Source of the DNA: Variovorax sp. JS1663
GTDB lineage: Bacteria > Pseudomonadota > Gammaproteobacteria > Burkholderiales > Burkholderiaceae_C
Assembly (NCBI RefSeq): GCF_002157355.1
Contig: NZ_LYMK01000060.1
Coordinates: 1-33,824 of the forward strand
DNA: 33,824 nt
Reading direction: 5' to 3'
The notes under the pieces were generated by a model. That model did not search any database. It was not told the DNA's origin and saw only the letters and a program-made list of their open reading frames with translations. Position 1 is the stretch's first letter; every line of letters starts with the position of its first letter. The translations under genes were made by a program, and so were the position numbers. Positions 30,804 through 33,824 of the stretch are shown piece after piece.

Positions 30804-32018
30804 ATGAGTTTTTCCCAGGGCATCAGCGGCCTCAACGTGGCTGCCGCCAACCTCGACGTCATCGGCAACAACATCGCCAACTCGGGCACGGTGGGCTACA
30901 AGTCGGCCGCCGCCACCTTCCAGGACATCTACGCCGGCTCGCGCATCGGCCTGGGCGCGTCGGTCTCGGGCGTGGTGCAGAACTTCACCCAGGGCGTCAC
31001 GCAGACCAGCAGCCGCCCGCTGGACGTGGCCATCGTCAACGGCGACGGCTTCTACCGCCTGCAGAGCCCGAGCGGCGAGATCATGTACTCGCGCAACGGC
31101 CAGTTCACCCGCGACAAGGACGGCTACATCGTCAACGGGCAGGGCCTGCGCCTGACCGGCTACGGCGTCACCGCGGCCGGCGGCCTCTCCGGCGGCACGC
31201 CCACCGCGCTGCAGGTGCAGACCTCCTCGATGAACCCGAACGCCACCACCAGCGTGGACGCCGAGTTCAACCTCGACTCCCGCCAGACCGTGCCGACCAA
31301 GACGCCCTTCAACGCCACCGATTCCGGCACCTTCAACTACTCCAACTCGATCGGCCCGGTGTACGACTCGCTGGGCAACCCGCACGAGCTCACCGTCTAC
31401 TTCGTGAAGACCGGCCCCAACGCCTGGAACGCCTACGGCCAGGCCGACGGCGCCAACCTCAATGGCGGCGCGGCCCTGGCCGGCATCACCTTCGACACCA
31501 ACGGCAACATGACCGCCCCGGCCGGCGGCAGCTTCAACATCGCGGGCCTGAACTTCGGCAACGGCTCCGCCGCGATGAACATGACGGTGGACCTCTCGGG
31601 CACCACCCAGTTCGGCAACCCGAACGGGATGAGCAAGCTCAAGCAGGACGGCTACACCGCCGGCACGCTGACCTCCTACTCGATCAACCCCGACGGCACC
31701 ATCACCGGCAAGTTCTCCAACGAGCAGACCAAGCTGCTGGGCCAGGTGGTGCTGTCCAGCTTCGCCAACCCCAACGGCCTGGAGCCCAAGGGGGGCAATG
31801 CCTGGGCCGAGACCCTGGCGTCGGGCGCCGCGATCACCAGCACGCCGGGCGAGGGCACCAAGCAGGGCTCGCTCGAAGCGGGCGCGCTCGAGGCTTCCAA
31901 CGTGGACCTCACCTCCGAGCTGGTGAACCTGATCGTCGCCCAGCGCAGCTACCAGGCCAACGCGCAGACGGTGAAGACGCAGGACCAGGTGGTCCAGACG
32001 CTCATCAACATCCGCTGA
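30804..32018 (+). CDS. flgE: Flagellar hook protein FlgE
   Basis: A 404-residue hook subunit, close to the usual length. The N-terminal rod-family motif is LDVIGNNIANSGTVGYKSA (residues 18-36), with FlgE core segments such as YSNSIGPVYDSLGNPHELTVYFVKT in the middle. The C-terminal helix reads ASNVDLTSELVNLIVAQRSYQANAQTVKTQDQVVQTLINIR. AAGGAT precedes ATG 30804. The 71-base gap after flgD holds no clear promoter. Same operon as flgB-D. Confidence 0.96.
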   Translation: MSFSQGISGLNVAAANLDVIGNNIANSGTVGYKSAAATFQDIYAGSRIGLGASVSGVVQNFTQGVTQTSSRPLDVAIVNGDGFYRLQSPSGEIMYSRNGQFTRDKDGYIVNGQGLRLTGYGVTAAGGLSGGTPTALQVQTSSMNPNATTSVDAEFNLDSRQTVPTKTPFNATDSGTFNYSNSIGPVYDSLGNPHELTVYFVKTGPNAWNAYGQADGANLNGGAALAGITFDTNGNMTAPAGGSFNIAGLNFGNGSAAMNMTVDLSGTTQFGNPNGMSKLKQDGYTAGTLTSYSINPDGTITGKFSNEQTKLLGQVVLSSFANPNGLEPKGGNAWAETLASGAAITSTPGEGTKQGSLEAGALEASNVDLTSELVNLIVAQRSYQANAQTVKTQDQVVQTLINIR

Positions 32019-32040
32019 GCGGCGCTGACAGGAGCACCCC

Positions 32041-32784
32041 GTGGACCGCATGCTCTACGTCGCCATGAGCGGCGCCAAGCGCGTCATGGACGAACAGGCC
32101 GTGAGCGCCGCCAACATGGCGAACGTCTCGACGCCGGGCTTCCGCGCGCAGATCAACGCCGCCCGCGCGGTGCCGGTGGTCGGCGAGGAGCCGTCCACCC
32201 GCTCCTTCGCGGTCGCCACCACGCCGGGTGCCGACTTCAGCCACGGCCCGCTCACGCAGACCGGCCGCAACCTCGACGTCGCGGTGCATGGCGACGGCTG
32301 GCTGGTGGTGCAGACCCCCGGCGGCGGCGAGGCCTACACCCGCGTGGGCAACCTGCAGGTCGGCGCCGACGGCCAGCTCCTGACCATGGGCGCGCGCCCG
32401 GTGGTGGGCGAGGGCGGCGCGCTGGTGGTGCCGCCCGGCTCCACCGTGCAGATCGCCGCCAACGGCGCCATCACCGCGCGCGGCGCGGGCGACCCGCTGG
32501 TGGGCGTGGCCGAGGTCGGCCGCCTGAAGCTGGTCAACCCGCCCACCGCCGACCTGGTGCGCGGCGAGGACGGCCTGTTCCGCATGCGCGAGGGCCTGCC
32601 GCCGGCCGAGGCCGACGCGGCCGTCACCGTCACCAGCGGCGTGGTCGAGGGCAGCAACGTCAAGCCGGTCGACGCCATGGTGGCCATGATTTCCCAGGCC
32701 CGCAGCTTCGAGATGCAGATGAAGTCGATCCAGACCGCGGACAACAACGCCCAGTCCGCCAACAAGCTGCTCGCCTACGGCTGA
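32041..32784 (+). CDS. flgF: Flagellar basal-body rod protein FlgF
   Basis: A 247-residue rod subunit. MDRMLYVAMSGAKRVMDEQ at the N-terminus, the NMANVSTPGFRAQ motif, LDVAVHGDGWLVVQTPGGGEAYTRVGNLQV, and the C-terminal GSNVKPVDAMVAMISQARSFEMQMK are characteristic. The start is GTG at 32041, supported by CAGGAG eight bases upstream. It follows flgE by 22 bases and precedes flgG by 33. Confidence 0.95.
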   Translation: MDRMLYVAMSGAKRVMDEQAVSAANMANVSTPGFRAQINAARAVPVVGEEPSTRSFAVATTPGADFSHGPLTQTGRNLDVAVHGDGWLVVQTPGGGEAYTRVGNLQVGADGQLLTMGARPVVGEGGALVVPPGSTVQIAANGAITARGAGDPLVGVAEVGRLKLVNPPTADLVRGEDGLFRMREGLPPAEADAAVTVTSGVVEGSNVKPVDAMVAMISQARSFEMQMKSIQTADNNAQSANKLLAYG

Positions 32785-32817
32785 GCAGCGCTCCATTGAA
32801 GAAAAAGGAATCCCGCC

Positions 32818-33600
32818 ATGATGCGCTCGCTCTACATCGCGAAGACCGGCCTCGATGCCCAGCAGACCCAGCTGGACGTGGTCTCCAACAACCTGGCCAA
32901 CGTCGGCACCACCGGCTTCAAACGCAGCCGCGCGGTGTTCGAGGACCTGATGTACCAGAACCTGCGGCAGGTCGGCGGCCAGACCTCCGACCAGACGCGC
33001 CTGCCCTCGGGCCTGCAGGTCGGCACCGGCGTGCACGTGGTCGCCACCGAGCGCATCCATGCGCAGGGCAACATGACCAAGACCGACAACCCGAAGGACG
33101 TGGCCATCAACGGCGCCGGCTTCTTCCAGGTGCTGATGCCCGACGGCACCACCTCGTACACCCGTGACGGCTCCTTCCAGACCGACCGCGACGGCCAACT
33201 GGTCACCGCCAGCGGCTTCCCGGTGCAGCCGGCCATCACCATTCCGCAGAACGCCACCAGCATGACCATCGGCCGCGACGGCATGGTCTCGGTCACGCAG
33301 GCCGGCAGCACCGCCACCGTGCAGGTCGGGCAGCTGCAGCTGGCCACCTTCCTCAACCCCGCCGGCCTGCAGAGCTTGGGCGAGAACCTCTATGCCGAGA
33401 CTGACTCTTCCGGCGCACCCAACCAGCTCAACCCCGGCCTGGAAGGCGCGGGCATCCTGAGCCAGGGCTATGTCGAATCTTCCAACGTCAACGTGGTGGA
33501 AGAGCTGGTCAACATGATCGCGACGCAGCGGGCGTACGAGATCAACAGCAAGGCCGTTCAAACGTCCGACCAGATGCTGCAAAGGCTGGCCCAGCTGTGA
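32818..33600 (+). CDS. flgG: Flagellar basal-body distal rod protein FlgG
   Basis: A 260-residue distal rod subunit, the standard length. It starts MMRSLYIAKTGLDAQQ, has VVSNNLANVGTTGFKRSRAVFEDLMYQ, and ends with ESSNVNVVEELVNMIATQRAYEINSKAVQTSDQMLQRL, all typical of FlgG. AAAAAGGAA precedes ATG 32818. flgH would normally follow, but two repeats occupy the next 224 bases up to the window edge. Confidence 0.96.
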   Translation: MMRSLYIAKTGLDAQQTQLDVVSNNLANVGTTGFKRSRAVFEDLMYQNLRQVGGQTSDQTRLPSGLQVGTGVHVVATERIHAQGNMTKTDNPKDVAINGAGFFQVLMPDGTTSYTRDGSFQTDRDGQLVTASGFPVQPAITIPQNATSMTIGRDGMVSVTQAGSTATVQVGQLQLATFLNPAGLQSLGENLYAETDSSGAPNQLNPGLEGAGILSQGYVESSNVNVVEELVNMIATQRAYEINSKAVQTSDQMLQRLAQL

Positions 33601-33661
33601 TGAGACATCCTGGGACCTTGGACGTGTTGCTCGCTTTCCCTGGGGGAGACGGGGTCTTGCT

Positions 33662-33682
33662 CCCTCTCCCTCTGGGAGAGGG
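33662..33682. repeat. Perfect 9-bp hairpin CCCTCTCCC-tct-GGGAGAGGG, intergenic repeat
   Basis: Nine-base arms (33662-33670 and 33674-33682) with a 3-base loop, followed by tgggggtgaggg. This is the core of an intergenic repeat found widely in beta- and gammaproteobacteria, often mistranslated as a PTLSQRERE peptide. It has the same stem and loop lengths as the element at 80-100. It may also work as an RNA hairpin after flgG. Confidence 0.75.
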
Positions 33683-33730
33683 TGGGGGTGAGGGCACTGG
33701 GCCTTTGTTCTTGCCTTGCTGGTTGTGTGG

Positions 33731-33824
33731 TGCAGGAGCCGGGAATTCGCCCCGGCGGGCGAGTCACTTTCTTTGCTTCGCCAAAGAAAGTAACCAAAGA
33801 AAGGCGACCCCACTGCGCGTGACC
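33731..33824. repeat. AAAGAAAG-type intergenic repeat of Burkholderiales
   Basis: It contains a GCCGGG/CCCGGC inverted repeat (33738-33743 and 33751-33756), then a perfect 9-bp stem CTTTCTTTG/CAAAGAAAG (33767-33775 and 33782-33790) with a 6-base loop. A direct copy of CCAAAGAAAG follows (33781-33790 repeated at 33794-33803). I recognise this as a dispersed intergenic element common in Comamonadaceae and relatives. It continues to, and probably past, the window edge. Confidence 0.7.

Noticed and set aside
33558..33797. Open frame on the - strand over the terminal repeats
   Set aside because: The translation (PTLSQRERE and MVTFFGEAKKVT-type text) is the well-known product of reading intergenic repeats as protein.
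33767..33803. CRISPR-like or transposon-end repeat
   Set aside because: The copies are short, adjacent and hairpin-forming, with no regular spacers, no cas genes and no transposase; they match a dispersed intergenic element. No CRISPR array or tRNA or rRNA gene was seen anywhere in the window.

Overview
The window is high-GC DNA with dense genes, GAGGAG/AAGGAG-type ribosome binding sites, many 4-base ATGA overlaps, and two intergenic repeat types common in Burkholderiales (a CCCTCTCCC/GGGAGAGGG hairpin and an AAAGAAAGTAACCAAAGAAAG element). Together with the gene content (TRAP transporter operon, flgNMA/flgBCDEFG layout, FliA promoter), this points to a betaproteobacterium of the Comamonadaceae, perhaps Variovorax-like. 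That placement is inference from style and content, not from a marker gene. The window opens with 23 G residues, which look like a contig-end artefact.

Layout. (1) 53-1731, + strand: iron-sulfur and membrane-anchor subunits of a DMSO-reductase-family molybdoenzyme; the catalytic subunit would lie off the left edge. (2) 1756-5010, - strand: a 1084-residue protein joining an alpha/beta-hydrolase-like domain to a C-terminal CHAT (caspase-like) domain. (3) 5251-11773, - strand: a six-gene catabolic operon, in transcription order RuBisCO-like protein, DUF1537 sugar-acid kinase, SDR dehydrogenase, then dctP-dctQ-dctM of a TRAP transporter, with a divergent LysR regulator at 11959-12864. (4) 12950-18802: a two-component region with an OmpR-type response regulator, a ferritin-like di-iron protein, a 3-hydroxyisobutyrate-dehydrogenase-like enzyme, and a large GAF/PAS hybrid histidine kinase. 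(5) 19008-27348: a mixed block with a phospholipase-D/cardiolipin-synthase-like protein, a 64-residue orphan preceded by a curious tandem start-codon repeat, a cytochrome P450, a Tat-exported phospholipase C with a small lipoprotein gene, a DUF1161 protein, and a Tat-exported epoxide-hydrolase-like protein. (6) 27474-33600: the flagellar genes flgN, flgM, flgA (-) and flgB-flgG (+), with a near-perfect FliA (sigma-28) promoter in front of flgM. (7) 33601-33824: two intergenic repeats where flgH would be expected to start.

How it fits together. The operon in (3) reads as a complete import-and-degrade unit. A carboxylate-binding TRAP system brings in an acid sugar, the SDR oxidises it to a keto acid, the DUF1537 kinase phosphorylates it, and the RuBisCO-like protein removes or transfers the carboxylate, under LysR control. 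The kinase/RuBisCO-like pair resembles the 3-oxo-isoapionate branch of D-apiose catabolism, but the apionate-forming enzymes are absent and an SDR takes their place, so the substrate may be different and undescribed. This is the strongest candidate here for a new system. The hydrolase-CHAT fusion is the second.
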